From: Verrucolacustris sp044348085
GTDB lineage: Bacteria > Verrucomicrobiota > Verrucomicrobiia > Methylacidiphilales > Verrucolacustridaceae
Direction of reading: 5' to 3'
Length of the DNA: 64,000 nucleotides
NCBI GenBank assembly: GCA_044348085.1
Contig: JBIKTM010000005.1
Location: 22,226 to 86,225, forward strand
Positions 33,727 through 42,920 of this stretch are shown here, one piece after another (position 1 is the first letter of the stretch; the number at the start of each line of letters is the position of its first letter). The position numbers and the translations under genes are program-made. Below the pieces are notes generated by a model. That model saw only the letters and a list, made by a program, of their open reading frames with translations. It made no database searches and was not told the DNA's origin.

Positions 33727-34560
33727 ATGAATTTCCCGGCCACAGTGAAGTGGCAGTGTGGGAATCGAAGGATCGAGATTCAGGCGGGCCGCCCTTTTCT
33801 CCTCGGAATCCTCAATGTAACGCCCGACTCCTTCTCCGATGGGGGTAAGTATGAGAAACGGGATACGGCGGTGCGGAGAGGTTTGGAGTTGTGTGAGGTG
33901 GCGGATGGGGTGGATGTGGGGGGTGAATCGACAAGGCCTGGGGCGGAGGCAATTTCAGCCAAGGAGGAGAGGCAAAGGGTGATTCCCGTTTTAAAGCAGA
34001 TTCGAAGTGAGAGGCCTGATGTTTTTTTGTCGGTCGACACCTACAAGATGGAGGTAGCCAAGGCGGCGGTGGAGGAAGCCGGGGTGGAGGTGGTGAACGA
34101 TGTGGGTGGTGGAAGGTGGGATGAGGGGATGTGGGATTGGTTGGGTGGTACGAGGGTGGGTTATGTATGTATGCATGCTGGGGGTAAGCCCCAAGAGATG
34201 CAGAAAAACCCTTCCTATCAAAACGTGGTCAAAGAGGTGGGTCACTTTTTTGAACAACGAATGAATGGAATGGAGAAAGCGGGGATTGAAGCGGAGAGGG
34301 TAGTGCTGGATGTGGGGGTGGGTTTTGGCAAGTTGGCGGAGCATAACCGAGCCTTGCTGGAAGGGGATTGGGGGGGGGTGTCTCGTCCCTTGATGTGGGG
34401 ATTGTCACGGAAATCGTTTCTTGGGGTGACGGAAAAGGAGAAAGGTTTGAAAAGTCGGGATGAGGCGTTGGATTGGTGGCATAGGGAACTATTAACTAAG
34501 GGGAGGCCTATGGTTTGGCGTGTTCACGATCCTGCCCGAGTGCGAGCAAATTTGTTTTAA
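33727..34560 (+). CDS. folP: Dihydropteroate synthase
   Basis: 277 residues from ATG 33727 (a GTG directly before it is also possible); GGGG lies upstream. TIM-barrel enzyme of folate synthesis that joins p-aminobenzoate to the pterin pyrophosphate, the sulfonamide target. Motifs: LGILNVTPDSFSDGGKY, VDVGGESTRPGAEAIS, SVDTYKMEVAKAA, VNDVGGG, LDVGVGFGKLAEHN and GLSRKSFLG. It follows ftsH by 18 bases, as in many bacteria. FGKLAEHN stands where most homologues have FGKTxxHN. Confidence 0.95.
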   Translation: MNFPATVKWQCGNRRIEIQAGRPFLLGILNVTPDSFSDGGKYEKRDTAVRRGLELCEVADGVDVGGESTRPGAEAISAKEERQRVIPVLKQIRSERPDVFLSVDTYKMEVAKAAVEEAGVEVVNDVGGGRWDEGMWDWLGGTRVGYVCMHAGGKPQEMQKNPSYQNVVKEVGHFFEQRMNGMEKAGIEAERVVLDVGVGFGKLAEHNRALLEGDWGGVSRPLMWGLSRKSFLGVTEKEKGLKSRDEALDWWHRELLTKGRPMVWRVHDPARVRANLF

Positions 34561-34610
34561 TGTGTGGATTTTCTCGTTTGCGTAGGTGTGCGGTAAGGTA
34601 GGCTTATGGG

Positions 34611-35150
34611 ATGAGCGAAGAGATTCAACTGAAGAGAGAAGTTGAGGCGACGGCGATTCCTGCGGGAACAAAAAAGAAGTTGATGGAGGGGACTGCGGTT
34701 GTGGTAACGCAAGATTTGGGAGGAACCTTTACGATTCATGCGACAGCAGAGGGCGGGCTTTATCGAATTGAGGGAAAGGATGCGGATGCGCTGGGACGAA
34801 AAGTGGCTGAGGTGAGTGGTGTTGAGTCGGGTAAAGAGGCTGGGGAGGAGGAGGTTTGGGCAGTTTTGAAGACCTGTTATGATCCTGAGATTCCTGTGAA
34901 TATTGTGGATCTGGGGCTGATTTACAGCATGGAACTAAAGAATACGGACGGCGGAGGAAAGAGAGCCGATGTGAAGATGACGTTGACGGCGCAGGGGTGT
35001 GGGATGGGGCCGTCTATCGCTGCGGATGCGCGACAGAAGATTTTGAGCCTCACTGGAGTCCAAGAGGCGCAGGTGGATGTAGTGTGGGATCCGCCTTGGG
35101 GGCCCCAGATGATCACTCCGGATGGTCGCAAGAAGTTGGGGATGGATTAG
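34611..35150 (+). CDS. sufT: SufT, Fe-S cluster assembly factor (DUF59)
   Basis: 179 residues. The N-terminal half is the short beta domain typical of SufT (REVEATAIPAGTKKKL, VVVTQDLGGTFTIHA). The C-terminal half is a DUF59/MIP18 domain with the conserved DPEIPVNIVDLGLIYSMEL and a Cys in TAQGCGMGPSIA. SufT supports maturation of Fe-S proteins when demand is high. No other suf gene is in the window. It sits four bases before hisA. Confidence 0.88.
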   Translation: MSEEIQLKREVEATAIPAGTKKKLMEGTAVVVTQDLGGTFTIHATAEGGLYRIEGKDADALGRKVAEVSGVESGKEAGEEEVWAVLKTCYDPEIPVNIVDLGLIYSMELKNTDGGGKRADVKMTLTAQGCGMGPSIAADARQKILSLTGVQEAQVDVVWDPPWGPQMITPDGRKKLGMD

Positions 35151-35154
35151 TCGG

Positions 35155-35874
35155 ATGTTTGTCATTCCCTCGATTGATCTGATGGCGGGCGAAGTGGTGC
35201 GTCTGGCCCAAGGCAAAGCCACCGAGAAGAAGGTTTACAGCAAGGATCCGATGGCGATGGCGAGGCGTTGGGAGAAAGTGGATGGGAAGGTTCTTCATTT
35301 GGTCGATCTGGAAGGTGCTTTTGAAGGCCAGATGCGAAATCTGGAGATGATCGGGCAGATTGCCCGTTCCGTTAAGATGCCGTGCCAAGTCGGAGGGGGA
35401 ATTCGGGATCTGGCCGTAGCTGAAAAAATACTGAAGGCAGGTGCGATGAGGGTGATTTTTGGAAGCGTGGCTTGTGATTCCCCCGAGACGATTGATGAGG
35501 CGGTAAAGAAATTCGGACCAGAGAGAGTGGTGGTGGGGATCGATGCGCGTGATGGGGTGGTAGAAACACGTGGATGGACTAAGCCGAGTGGGTGGAAGGC
35601 GGTGGATCTTGCGGCACGAATGGCGAAGGGTGGAGTCATTCGAATTATTTATACGGACGTGGTACGTGATGGGATGATGACCGGCCCGAACATTCCAGCG
35701 GTGCAGGAGATGATCCGTGCCTTCCCTGGAAAGGTGATCTCCTCGGGGGGAATCAGTGGCCTGAAAGATCTTCAGGCTCTCGATAAGGCGGGAGGAGTTG
35801 AGGGGGTGATCGTTGGACGCGCGCTTTACGAGGGTGCGATGGAGGATGAAGTGTGTCGGTTGAGTACGTTTTAA
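35155..35874 (+). CDS. hisA: Phosphoribosylformimino-5-aminoimidazole carboxamide ribotide isomerase
   Basis: 239 residues from ATG 35155, four bases after the sufT stop. (beta/alpha)8-barrel isomerase of histidine synthesis. Catalytic Asp8-type residue in IPSIDLMAGEVVRL, product-binding DLEGAFEG, QVGGGIRD, FGSVA, the second Asp in GIDARDG, and TDVVRDGMMTGPN and SSGGISGLKDL. The absence of other his genes here suggests a scattered pathway. Its 3' end overlaps the helicase gene by 22 bases. Confidence 0.95.
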   Translation: MFVIPSIDLMAGEVVRLAQGKATEKKVYSKDPMAMARRWEKVDGKVLHLVDLEGAFEGQMRNLEMIGQIARSVKMPCQVGGGIRDLAVAEKILKAGAMRVIFGSVACDSPETIDEAVKKFGPERVVVGIDARDGVVETRGWTKPSGWKAVDLAARMAKGGVIRIIYTDVVRDGMMTGPNIPAVQEMIRAFPGKVISSGGISGLKDLQALDKAGGVEGVIVGRALYEGAMEDEVCRLSTF

Positions 35875-37829
35875 AGGAAGCGGTCAGATCGGGCGACGGG
35901 CCGACGATTGATTACGCCAAGGAGTTGAATTCCGAACAACTGGAGGCTGTCACGGCTCCTCCAGGTCCGATGTTGGTGATTGCGGGTGCGGGGAGTGGAA
36001 AGACCCGGACCTTGACCTATCGGGTGGCATGGTTGGTGGAGCATGGGGTGGCTCCAGAAAGCATTCTTCTTCTTACCTTCACAAACAAAGCGTCGAAAGA
36101 GATGTTGGCGCGTGTCGGGTCTTTATTGCCTCACGATCTTTCCCGTCTCTGGGGGGGGACGTTTCATCATGTGGGAAACCGAATCTTGCGACGTCATGCA
36201 GATCGGGTGGGCTATCCGAAAGACTTCACTATTTTAGACCGAGAGGATGCGGAGGATCTTATCTCTGCGAGCTTAGGTGAGGCAGGAGTGGATCCCAAGG
36301 ACAAGAGGTTTCCCAAGGCTCAAGTCTTGGCAGAGATCTTTAGTTTAGCGGCAAATCACAGAACGAATTGTGGATCGATTCTTAAAAGTCAGTTTGGGTA
36401 CTTCACGGAGTTCGAGAGCTGGATCACGAAAGTCGGGGAGATCTATCTGCGTAGAAAGAGGGACAGTTCCTCGATGGACTATGACGACCTCCTGACATTG
36501 CCGTTACGTCTATTAGAGCAAGAGGGGGATTTGAAAGAGCAGTATCGGGCCAGGTTTCAGCATGTGCTGGTGGACGAGTATCAGGACACAAACCGTTTGC
36601 AGTCAGATTTTGTGGATGCGATTGGGGGAGGGCACCATCAGATCATGGCGGTAGGAGACGATGCGCAGAGCATCTACTCGTGGAGGGGTGCCAAGGTAGA
36701 GCATATATTGAGTTTTCCCGAACGGCATCCTGGAACCAAGATGGTTAGGCTGGAGACGAATTATCGAAGCATTCCTCAGATCCTTGATCTGGCGAATCAT
36801 TCGATTTCTCATAATCCGAAGCAGTTTCCAAAGAATTTGAAGGCGGTACGGGAGGCGGGTGTGAAACCCGCGGTGGTGGCGCTGGAGGATGGGGGTCAAC
36901 AGGCCAATTTTGTGGCGCAGCGGATTCTGGAGCTACATGAGGAAGGTGCAAATCTATCTGACATTGCCATTTTGTATCGAGCCCACTTTCATGCCATGGA
37001 GATGCAGTTGGAGTTAACGCGGAGAAACATTCCTTACACGATCACTTCTGGTCTTAGGTTCTTCGAGCAGGCTCATATCAAAGACGTGGCGGCGCATTTG
37101 CGGCTGTCGTTAAATCCAAAAGATGAGGTGGCTTTTCACCGAATGGCAAAGTTGTTGCCTGGGGTGGGGCCGAGGTCGGCGACCAAGATGTGGCAGGAGG
37201 TTCAGTCCGGAAAGGGGCTGGGGCAGCTGAAGGTTCCGGAAAAGGGGGCAAAGGGATGGAGTCAGATGGTGCAAACCCTGTCTCAGCTCAAAGGAAAAGA
37301 TCCTTCGGAGCAGGTGAAGATCGTAGTGGAGGGAAGTTATGGGGATTATGTGAAGGCAAAGTACGCGAATGCCGCAAATCGGTTAGATGATTTGCGGCAG
37401 TTAGAGGATTATGCGGCGGGGTATACGGATCTGGCGGAGTTTCTAGGCCAGTTGGCTCTTTTGGGGAATACGGAGACTGAGGTGGCTCAACGTTCGCGGG
37501 ATGAGGGGGAGGAAGCGGTAAAGTTGAGCACGATTCATCAGGCCAAGGGATTGGAGTATGGAACAGTGTTTGTCATCATGTTGTGCGAGGGCATGTTCCC
37601 ATCGAGTCGTTCTATGGAATCTCCAGAGGGGGAAGAGGAGGAGAGGCGACTCTTTTACGTGGCAGCGACAAGGGCGAAGGATGAACTGTATCTAACTCAC
37701 CCAAGGTTGCGGATGGGAAAGGGAGGAGATGCTTGGCAGACACCTTCACGCTTCCTAAATGAACTTTCGAAGGAGTTGGTCAATGTATGGCGGGTCAAAG
37801 GCGCGGCAGGAGCTGGGGACTGGAGTTAG
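35853..37829 (+). CDS. UvrD/PcrA-like superfamily 1 DNA helicase
   Basis: 658 residues from GTG 35853, with GGAGG six bases in front. 3'-5' helicase of the UvrD/Rep/PcrA group: Q-motif LNSEQLEAVTAPPGPMLVIAG, Walker A GAGSGKTRTL, motif II VDEYQDTN, motif III VGDDAQSIYSWRGA, motif IV ETNYRS and the C-terminal STIHQAKGLEYGTVF and RRLFYVAATRAKDELYL. It likely acts in nucleotide excision repair, mismatch repair or clearing of replication forks. The chain is shorter than E. coli UvrD (720) and lacks a clear C-terminal extension. Confidence 0.92.
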   Translation: MSVEYVLKEAVRSGDGPTIDYAKELNSEQLEAVTAPPGPMLVIAGAGSGKTRTLTYRVAWLVEHGVAPESILLLTFTNKASKEMLARVGSLLPHDLSRLWGGTFHHVGNRILRRHADRVGYPKDFTILDREDAEDLISASLGEAGVDPKDKRFPKAQVLAEIFSLAANHRTNCGSILKSQFGYFTEFESWITKVGEIYLRRKRDSSSMDYDDLLTLPLRLLEQEGDLKEQYRARFQHVLVDEYQDTNRLQSDFVDAIGGGHHQIMAVGDDAQSIYSWRGAKVEHILSFPERHPGTKMVRLETNYRSIPQILDLANHSISHNPKQFPKNLKAVREAGVKPAVVALEDGGQQANFVAQRILELHEEGANLSDIAILYRAHFHAMEMQLELTRRNIPYTITSGLRFFEQAHIKDVAAHLRLSLNPKDEVAFHRMAKLLPGVGPRSATKMWQEVQSGKGLGQLKVPEKGAKGWSQMVQTLSQLKGKDPSEQVKIVVEGSYGDYVKAKYANAANRLDDLRQLEDYAAGYTDLAEFLGQLALLGNTETEVAQRSRDEGEEAVKLSTIHQAKGLEYGTVFVIMLCEGMFPSSRSMESPEGEEEERRLFYVAATRAKDELYLTHPRLRMGKGGDAWQTPSRFLNELSKELVNVWRVKGAAGAGDWS

Positions 37830-38758
37830 ATTCGGGGGTGATTTTTCTTCTTGGACCTACGGCGGCGGGGAAGTCGCGATTGGCGATGACCCTGGCTCAA
37901 CAGACAGGGGCTGAAATCGCTTCTGTAGATGCGTTTCAGATCTATCGGGGTTTGGATATTGGAACGGGAAAAGCGACTCAGGAGGAGCAGGGAAAAGTCC
38001 GGCATCATCTGATCGATCTGGTGGAAGCGGAGCAGGATTTCTCTTCCGCGGACTATGGGAACGAGGCGCGGCGGGTTCTTGCTGATCTTGATCAAAGGAA
38101 GGTGAATTCTATTTGGGTGGGGGGAACCGGATTGTATCACCGAGTGATGACCCAGGGTTTATCAAAAGCCCCGGGAACCGATCGTGCCACCGCAGAGAAT
38201 CTGGAGAAAAAGACGACAGAGGAGTTGGCTGAGACTGTTCTCAAAATCGATCCTGTGTGGGCCGAGAAGGCCGACTTACAAAACCGGAGGAGGGTAGTAC
38301 GAGCTTTGGCTGTTTGGGAACAGACAGGAAGAAAGATGTCCGACTGGCAAAAACAGGAAATGACACATGGTTTGATGGCCGAAGTGGAAACATGGTGTCT
38401 TGTTCCTCCAATCGAACTCTTGGAGGAGGTTATTCGAAAGCGGGTAGAGGGAATGTTGAGTGGCGGGTGGATTGAGGAGGTAAAGGGATTGATGGGGCGG
38501 TCCGGTTGGGAAGGGTGTCCTGGTTCGCGTGCGATTGGTTATCAGGAAGTGGCAGAACTGCTTTGCGGAAAAATTGGACGGGAGAGCGCGTGTGACAAAA
38601 TTGTTTCAGCGACAAGGGCGTATGCGAAGCGTCAATTGACCTGGTTTCGTGGAATTCCTACAGTTCGGGTTATCGAGATTGATCCCCGAGAGCCCCTACC
38701 TAAAGCTGGGGTGGAGATTCTGGTGCGAGCGCTGGAGGGGGGGGCTATTCCGAAATGA
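37787..38758 (+). CDS. miaA: tRNA dimethylallyltransferase
   Basis: 323 residues. Adds an isopentenyl group to A37 of tRNAs that read U-starting codons. P-loop FLLGPTAAGKSRLA (20-33), SVDAFQIYRGLDIGTGKAT (family DSxQxYRxmdIGTAKP), HHLIDLVEAEQDFSSADY, GGTGLYHRVMTQGL and the C-terminal AIGYQEVAELL and ATRAYAKRQLTWFRG. Start chosen at ATG 37787, which has AAGGAG seven bases in front, although it overlaps the helicase gene by 43 bases; GTG 37838 would also leave an intact domain. Confidence 0.94.
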   Translation: MAGQRRGRSWGLELDSGVIFLLGPTAAGKSRLAMTLAQQTGAEIASVDAFQIYRGLDIGTGKATQEEQGKVRHHLIDLVEAEQDFSSADYGNEARRVLADLDQRKVNSIWVGGTGLYHRVMTQGLSKAPGTDRATAENLEKKTTEELAETVLKIDPVWAEKADLQNRRRVVRALAVWEQTGRKMSDWQKQEMTHGLMAEVETWCLVPPIELLEEVIRKRVEGMLSGGWIEEVKGLMGRSGWEGCPGSRAIGYQEVAELLCGKIGRESACDKIVSATRAYAKRQLTWFRGIPTVRVIEIDPREPLPKAGVEILVRALEGGAIPK

Positions 38759-40155
38759 TGGTTACGACGGGTCGGGACAAGGCGATGGAGCGAGCCTTTT
38801 TGGTGGGTTTAGAGACTCAAAAATCGGGTCGTTACGAAGTGGGCGAGTCATTGGATGAGTTGGCTTTGCTGGTGCAGAGTGCAGGTGGGGAAGTGGCCGA
38901 TCGGGCGACCCAAAAACTCGATCACCCTGTTGCGCCGACCTATATCGGAAGCGGGAAAGCGGCGGAACTTGCGTTGGTGGCGAAGGCAAAAAAAGCGGAC
39001 ACAATTATCTTTGATGACGAGTTAAGTCCTGCACAAGCGAGGAACTTGGAAGGAATCTTTTCCTGTAAGGTTCTGGACCGAACCCAGTTGATTCTGGATA
39101 TCTTTGCGCAGCGGGCAAAATCGAAGGAGGGAAAGTTGCAGATCGAGCTGGCCCAGCTGGTTTATTTATTGCCGAGATTGACGGGCATGTGGACTCACTT
39201 GTCTAGACAGTCGGGTGGAATTGGAATGCGTGGACCGGGAGAAACGCAGTTGGAGGTAGATCGGCGTCGTGTGCAGGAGCGAATCACTCGGCTAGAGAGG
39301 GATTTGGCAGAGGTGAGAAAGCATCGGATGATTCAAAGGGAAGGTCGGATGCGGCAACATTGGCCTGTCGCGGCTTTAGTGGGTTATACGAATGCGGGAA
39401 AGTCGACCCTGATGAACCGATTGACCCACTCGGAAGTGGTGGCTGAAGATCGTCTCTTTGCAACGTTGGATCCAACGATACGTCAGTTTCGGATGCCGAA
39501 CGGAGTGCGGGTGCTTTTGGGAGATACGGTGGGATTCTTAAAGAAACTTCCGACTCATCTTGTGGAATCTTTTCAGTCGACTTTGGAGGAGGTGGCTTTT
39601 GCAGATGTTTTGATTCATGTGGTGGATGCGAGTCATCCTCAGCGGGAACAGCAGAGGAAAGCAGTTGATGAGGTGTTGCAGAAGATTGGTGCAGGGGACA
39701 AGCACACCTTGACGGTATGGAATAAGGCGGATCGATTGGAGAACTGGACAACTTTGGAATGGGAGGCAAGGACTGCGCCCCATGGAGTAGTCATTTCAGC
39801 GAAGACGGGAGAGGGAATCCCGAACCTTTTGTCGGAATTGGCCTCGATGTTGACGGCATGGAGTATCCGAGTTCGGATTCGGGTTCCTCAGAGTGAAGGG
39901 GCGCTTTTGGCTTTGTTGAGCCGAGCGGGGAGAATTCTTGAAAAGAGGTACGAGGGGAACGAGGTGGAGCTTGTGGCGCACATTCCTCCCTTCTTGAGGG
40001 GAAAGGTCGCTCCGTTTATCCTACCTGAGGATGGCAAGAATCCGGGAATTACCCTCGGGAGAGAGACCGAGGGAGCGGTTGATGAGTCAAGGTCCGGAGG
40101 CCTTGGGGGCGGCGGAATTGTTAGCGATCCTCTTGCGGACGGGGTTGCCGGGTAA
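38755..40155 (+). CDS. hflX: GTPase HflX
   Basis: 466 residues. N-terminal HflX domain with HPVAPTYIGSGKAAEL, IIFDDELSPAQARNLE and VLDRTQLILDIFAQRAKSKE. A coiled segment follows GGIGMRGPGETQLEVDRRR, then the GTPase domain: G1 GYTNAGKSTL near 211, switch FATLDPT, G3 DTVGFLKKLP, G4 NKADR. HflX splits stalled or stressed ribosomes. It follows miaA with a four-base overlap, the usual order but without hfq. The last 42 residues overlap the radC start in another frame and look like a run-on tail (Gly/Ser-rich), not a conserved domain. Confidence 0.93.
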   Translation: MMVTTGRDKAMERAFLVGLETQKSGRYEVGESLDELALLVQSAGGEVADRATQKLDHPVAPTYIGSGKAAELALVAKAKKADTIIFDDELSPAQARNLEGIFSCKVLDRTQLILDIFAQRAKSKEGKLQIELAQLVYLLPRLTGMWTHLSRQSGGIGMRGPGETQLEVDRRRVQERITRLERDLAEVRKHRMIQREGRMRQHWPVAALVGYTNAGKSTLMNRLTHSEVVAEDRLFATLDPTIRQFRMPNGVRVLLGDTVGFLKKLPTHLVESFQSTLEEVAFADVLIHVVDASHPQREQQRKAVDEVLQKIGAGDKHTLTVWNKADRLENWTTLEWEARTAPHGVVISAKTGEGIPNLLSELASMLTAWSIRVRIRVPQSEGALLALLSRAGRILEKRYEGNEVELVAHIPPFLRGKVAPFILPEDGKNPGITLGRETEGAVDESRSGGLGGGGIVSDPLADGVAG

Positions 40156-40726
40156 GTCAGCGGTGGAGTTGGCTGCACAGATTTTAGGCTCTAGGGAGGG
40201 GTTGGGGGGATTGGCGCGGATTACTCCGAAATCATTGCAAAAAGATTTCAAGGGATTGGGGATCGCTAAGGCGTGTCAGATCGCAGCCGCGATTGAGTTG
40301 GGGAGGCGGGTGGGCGTGGCAGAGGTTTCGGGCGGATTACTGGATACTCCAGTCCGGGTGGAGGCGCTGATGGGGCCAGAGTTGAGGAGGAAAGATCGGG
40401 AGGAGGTATGGGTGCTTTTATTGAACACGAAGCTGCGGCTTTTGAGGCGTGCTCAGGTGAGTCGGGGTTCGGTGAATGAGACTGCGGTACAGCCACAGGA
40501 GATTTTGCGGGAGGCGTTGGGGTCGGAAGCGGTGTATGGATTGATCGTGGTTCATAATCATCCTTCGGGAGATCCTGCGCCAAGTCCTGCGGATTTGGAT
40601 TTTACGCGGAGGTTACGGGATGGTGCAAAAACGGTCGGGGTGGTTTTGCAGGATCACGTAATTATCGGCGTCGCGCGTGAGGGCCGACCTGGGTACTATA
40701 GTTTTAAGGAGGCAGGATATCTGTGA
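40031..40726 (+). CDS. radC: RadC-like JAB-domain protein
   Basis: 231 residues starting with the normal RadC N-terminus RELPSGERPRERL, helix-hairpin-helix region EALGAAELLAILLRTG and KGLGIAKACQIAAAIELGRR, then the JAB/MPN domain: NTKLRLLRR, VNETAVQPQEILREAL and the metal motif HNHPSGDPAPSPAD (about 175-188). Function is unproven; it is a predicted metal-dependent hydrolase often linked to DNA metabolism. Because the conserved N-terminus starts at 40031, a 125-bp overlap with hflX in another frame is real. Confidence 0.92.
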   Translation: MARIRELPSGERPRERLMSQGPEALGAAELLAILLRTGLPGKSAVELAAQILGSREGLGGLARITPKSLQKDFKGLGIAKACQIAAAIELGRRVGVAEVSGGLLDTPVRVEALMGPELRRKDREEVWVLLLNTKLRLLRRAQVSRGSVNETAVQPQEILREALGSEAVYGLIVVHNHPSGDPAPSPADLDFTRRLRDGAKTVGVVLQDHVIIGVAREGRPGYYSFKEAGYL

Positions 40727-41532
40727 GTGAAATTCATCCTACGGCGATTGTGGAGAAGGGGGCTCAGTTGGGGAAGGGTTGTGTCGTGGGGCCAGGGGCG
40801 ATCCTAGGGGCAGAGGTGGAGTTGGGAGAAGGCTGTGTGGTGGGTGCGAGGGCGGTTTTAGAGGGAAGGGTGCTTATGGGGGCAAAGAATCGGATTGGAG
40901 TGGGTGCAGTCATTGGGGGAGAACCGCAAGATATCGCTTATCAGGGGGCGAAGTCGGGAGTGATCGTAGGGGAGGGGAATATTTTTCGAGAGTATGTGAC
41001 GGTCCATCGAGGAACAAAGGAGGGAACGAACACTGTGATTGGAAACGGGTGTTTTTTAATGGTGGGGGCACATGTGGCGCATAACTGTCGATTGGCGGAC
41101 GGGGTGGTTCTAGTGAATGGGGTAATGTTGGCGGGGTATGTGGAGGTGGAGGAGAAGGCATTTCTGGGTGGTGCGGTGGTAGTACATCAGTTTGTGAGGA
41201 TTGGAAAGTTGGCGATGGTGCGGGGGCAGACGCGGATCGGAATGGATTTGCCGCCCTACTGTATGGCGGTGGCTACGAATGCTGTATGCGGGCTGAATCT
41301 GGTTGGGATTCGAAGGTCAGGGGTAGGGGTTGAGGGGAGAAAGGCGTTGGAAAGGGCCTACGAGGAGTTTTTCTTCGGAGGAAAGAACCGGGTGCAAGCG
41401 CTGGAGGCGATTCGTAGCGGGAAGGATATCAAGGTGAAAGAGGTGAAGGAGTTTTGTGATTTTATTGAAAAGACGAAGAGAGGGATCTGCCACGGGTTAC
41501 GGGCAGGGGATTTAAGGGAAGAGGAGAACTAG
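40723..41532 (+). CDS. lpxA: Acyl-[ACP]--UDP-GlcNAc O-acyltransferase
   Basis: 269 residues. Left-handed beta-helix made of hexapeptide repeats (VGPGAILGAEVELGEGCVVG and on), with the catalytic His in GAHVAHNC (His120), GGEPQDIAYQG, and the C-terminal helical part GLNLVGIRRSGV. First step of lipid A synthesis, showing that the organism has an LPS-type outer membrane. The usual neighbours lpxD, fabZ and lpxB are absent here. GTG start overlapping the radC stop, with AAGGAGG nine bases in front. The stop overlaps the 3' end of the convergent outer-membrane gene. Confidence 0.95.
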   Translation: MSEIHPTAIVEKGAQLGKGCVVGPGAILGAEVELGEGCVVGARAVLEGRVLMGAKNRIGVGAVIGGEPQDIAYQGAKSGVIVGEGNIFREYVTVHRGTKEGTNTVIGNGCFLMVGAHVAHNCRLADGVVLVNGVMLAGYVEVEEKAFLGGAVVVHQFVRIGKLAMVRGQTRIGMDLPPYCMAVATNAVCGLNLVGIRRSGVGVEGRKALERAYEEFFFGGKNRVQALEAIRSGKDIKVKEVKEFCDFIEKTKRGICHGLRAGDLREEEN

Positions 41533-42770
41533 AAGCGGGACTGAATGCCGACTTCGAGGGCGAAGTTGTAGCTGTTTTCGAAATCGTAGTTTCCAATCCG
41601 AGGAGTGAAGGCTCCTAGAAGTTTGAAAACTCCGTAGAAGTCGACCCCTGGGGCAACTGTGTAGTTGGCGCCTAACTGAGCGTTGTAGCCAAATTGGAAC
41701 GCGCTACGGCAGTAGTTAGCTTGGATGTTTGTGGTTCCGAAAGTGAAATTATTAACATCCAACTGCTGCCAGATGGCTCCCACACCTCCGCCAATAAAAG
41801 GCTTGAAGGCAGTTTTTCCGGGCCAGCGGAGAATTCCGTCGATCTGAATTGGAACTTGGAGTAATTCTCCATCAGCAGGAAGTTGGTAGGATCCGGCAGC
41901 GAAGGTTTGGCCGTAAAGGGTGCCTTGATTTGCAACTGTTAGGCCATATTGATCCAATGCATTGTAGATCACTCCGCTTTGGAGACTGACTCCGAGCCAA
42001 TCGTAAATGTTGTATCCAAATTCAACATCAAATCTAAAGCCAGGTTCAAAAGTAAAATTTTCAGCCGATATAGTCGCAGCACCTACGGAGGGTGTGGAGG
42101 GTATGTAGGGATACGCCTGCATATTGTTGCCGTTGAACACACGGCGGGCGGTAAGCTGGCCTTGGATGGAGCCACCTACCGAGGTGTTCATGAAGAAGTC
42201 ATCGTACGTGCCAAGGTCTGTAGTGCCGACGCCCCCATCGGAGAGGGGTGCGGGTTTGCCTGAGACAGTTTGAAGTGGAGTTGGTGTTGTTGGGGCACCG
42301 GAGAGTGGATCAACGGGAGCTGAACCTCCCATGGCAGATCCGCCCATGGGATCTGAATTTGCCATCGGAATTTGAATTGTACTATCGGCGGAAGATGGAA
42401 GTGGTACAGGAGCGGTCGCAGGTGTTGTGGCATCGCCGATTGGGGCGATGGAGAGATTTTTATTTGAGGAAGAGTTTTGGGTTGGGGTTGGCTCTAGAAA
42501 TGAGAGAGTGGGTGGGCCGCCGAAATCTTTTCCGTCATCCCAAGAGTTCAATGAGGAAAGTGGAACGACTCGTTTGGTTCCGTTCGGATAAGTTTTTAGA
42601 ATCTGACCTTGTGCCTCGACAATGGGAGGAGTCGCAAGATTCGGAGCAGGCGAGGGGCTAGCTGATTCTGGTAGAGTTAAACGTTGTGCTTCGGCAGTAA
42701 TCGTAAAACAGGTACTTGCTACTAATAGAAGTACAAGGGGTGATGCCCTTCTGTGAATGGGTATCCTCAT
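41529..42770 (-). CDS. Outer-membrane beta-barrel protein, paralogue 1
   Basis: 413 residues from ATG 42770; a longer frame to 42812 only adds residues before the signal peptide (SPLVLLLVASTCFTITAEAQ). A low-complexity Pro/Ser/Thr periplasmic part contains TYPNGTKRVVPLSSL and SIAPIGD. The C-terminal ~200 residues alternate in the manner of an eight-strand OmpA/OmpW-type barrel (GFRFDVEFGYNIYDWLGVSL, PFIGGGVGAIWQQL) and end in a terminal Phe (GIQSRF), the BAM signal. It is the third of three tandem paralogues on the minus strand. The ligand or function is not known. Confidence 0.8.
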   Translation of the reverse strand: MRIPIHRRASPLVLLLVASTCFTITAEAQRLTLPESASPSPAPNLATPPIVEAQGQILKTYPNGTKRVVPLSSLNSWDDGKDFGGPPTLSFLEPTPTQNSSSNKNLSIAPIGDATTPATAPVPLPSSADSTIQIPMANSDPMGGSAMGGSAPVDPLSGAPTTPTPLQTVSGKPAPLSDGGVGTTDLGTYDDFFMNTSVGGSIQGQLTARRVFNGNNMQAYPYIPSTPSVGAATISAENFTFEPGFRFDVEFGYNIYDWLGVSLQSGVIYNALDQYGLTVANQGTLYGQTFAAGSYQLPADGELLQVPIQIDGILRWPGKTAFKPFIGGGVGAIWQQLDVNNFTFGTTNIQANYCRSAFQFGYNAQLGANYTVAPGVDFYGVFKLLGAFTPRIGNYDFENSYNFALEVGIQSRF

Positions 42771-42920
42771 CGATCTAGTGCGGATACTGAGCACAATATG
42801 TAGTACCCGCAAAGAAAAGGACTCAACTTATAGTGAAGTTATTCACATAGTTGTACAGAAGTGGCCAGTTCCCGGGGCCCGCCGTAGGGCAGGCTTGGTG
42901 CCAAGTGTAAGGTCGGAGCC
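42771..42920. other. Spacer between outer-membrane genes
   Basis: 150 bp without a gene. It contains a GC-rich block GGGGCCCGCCGTAGGGC near 42877 and the small hairpin CTTGG-tg-CCAAG, which may end the transcript of paralogue 2, followed by an A+T-richer part that would carry the promoter of paralogue 1. No clear -35/-10 pair was recognised. Confidence 0.3.

Noticed and set aside
42839..42847. TTATTCACA, one mismatch from a DnaA box
   Set aside because: Single occurrence without a cluster of boxes, no dnaA gene and no A+T-rich unwinding element beside it, so not called an origin.
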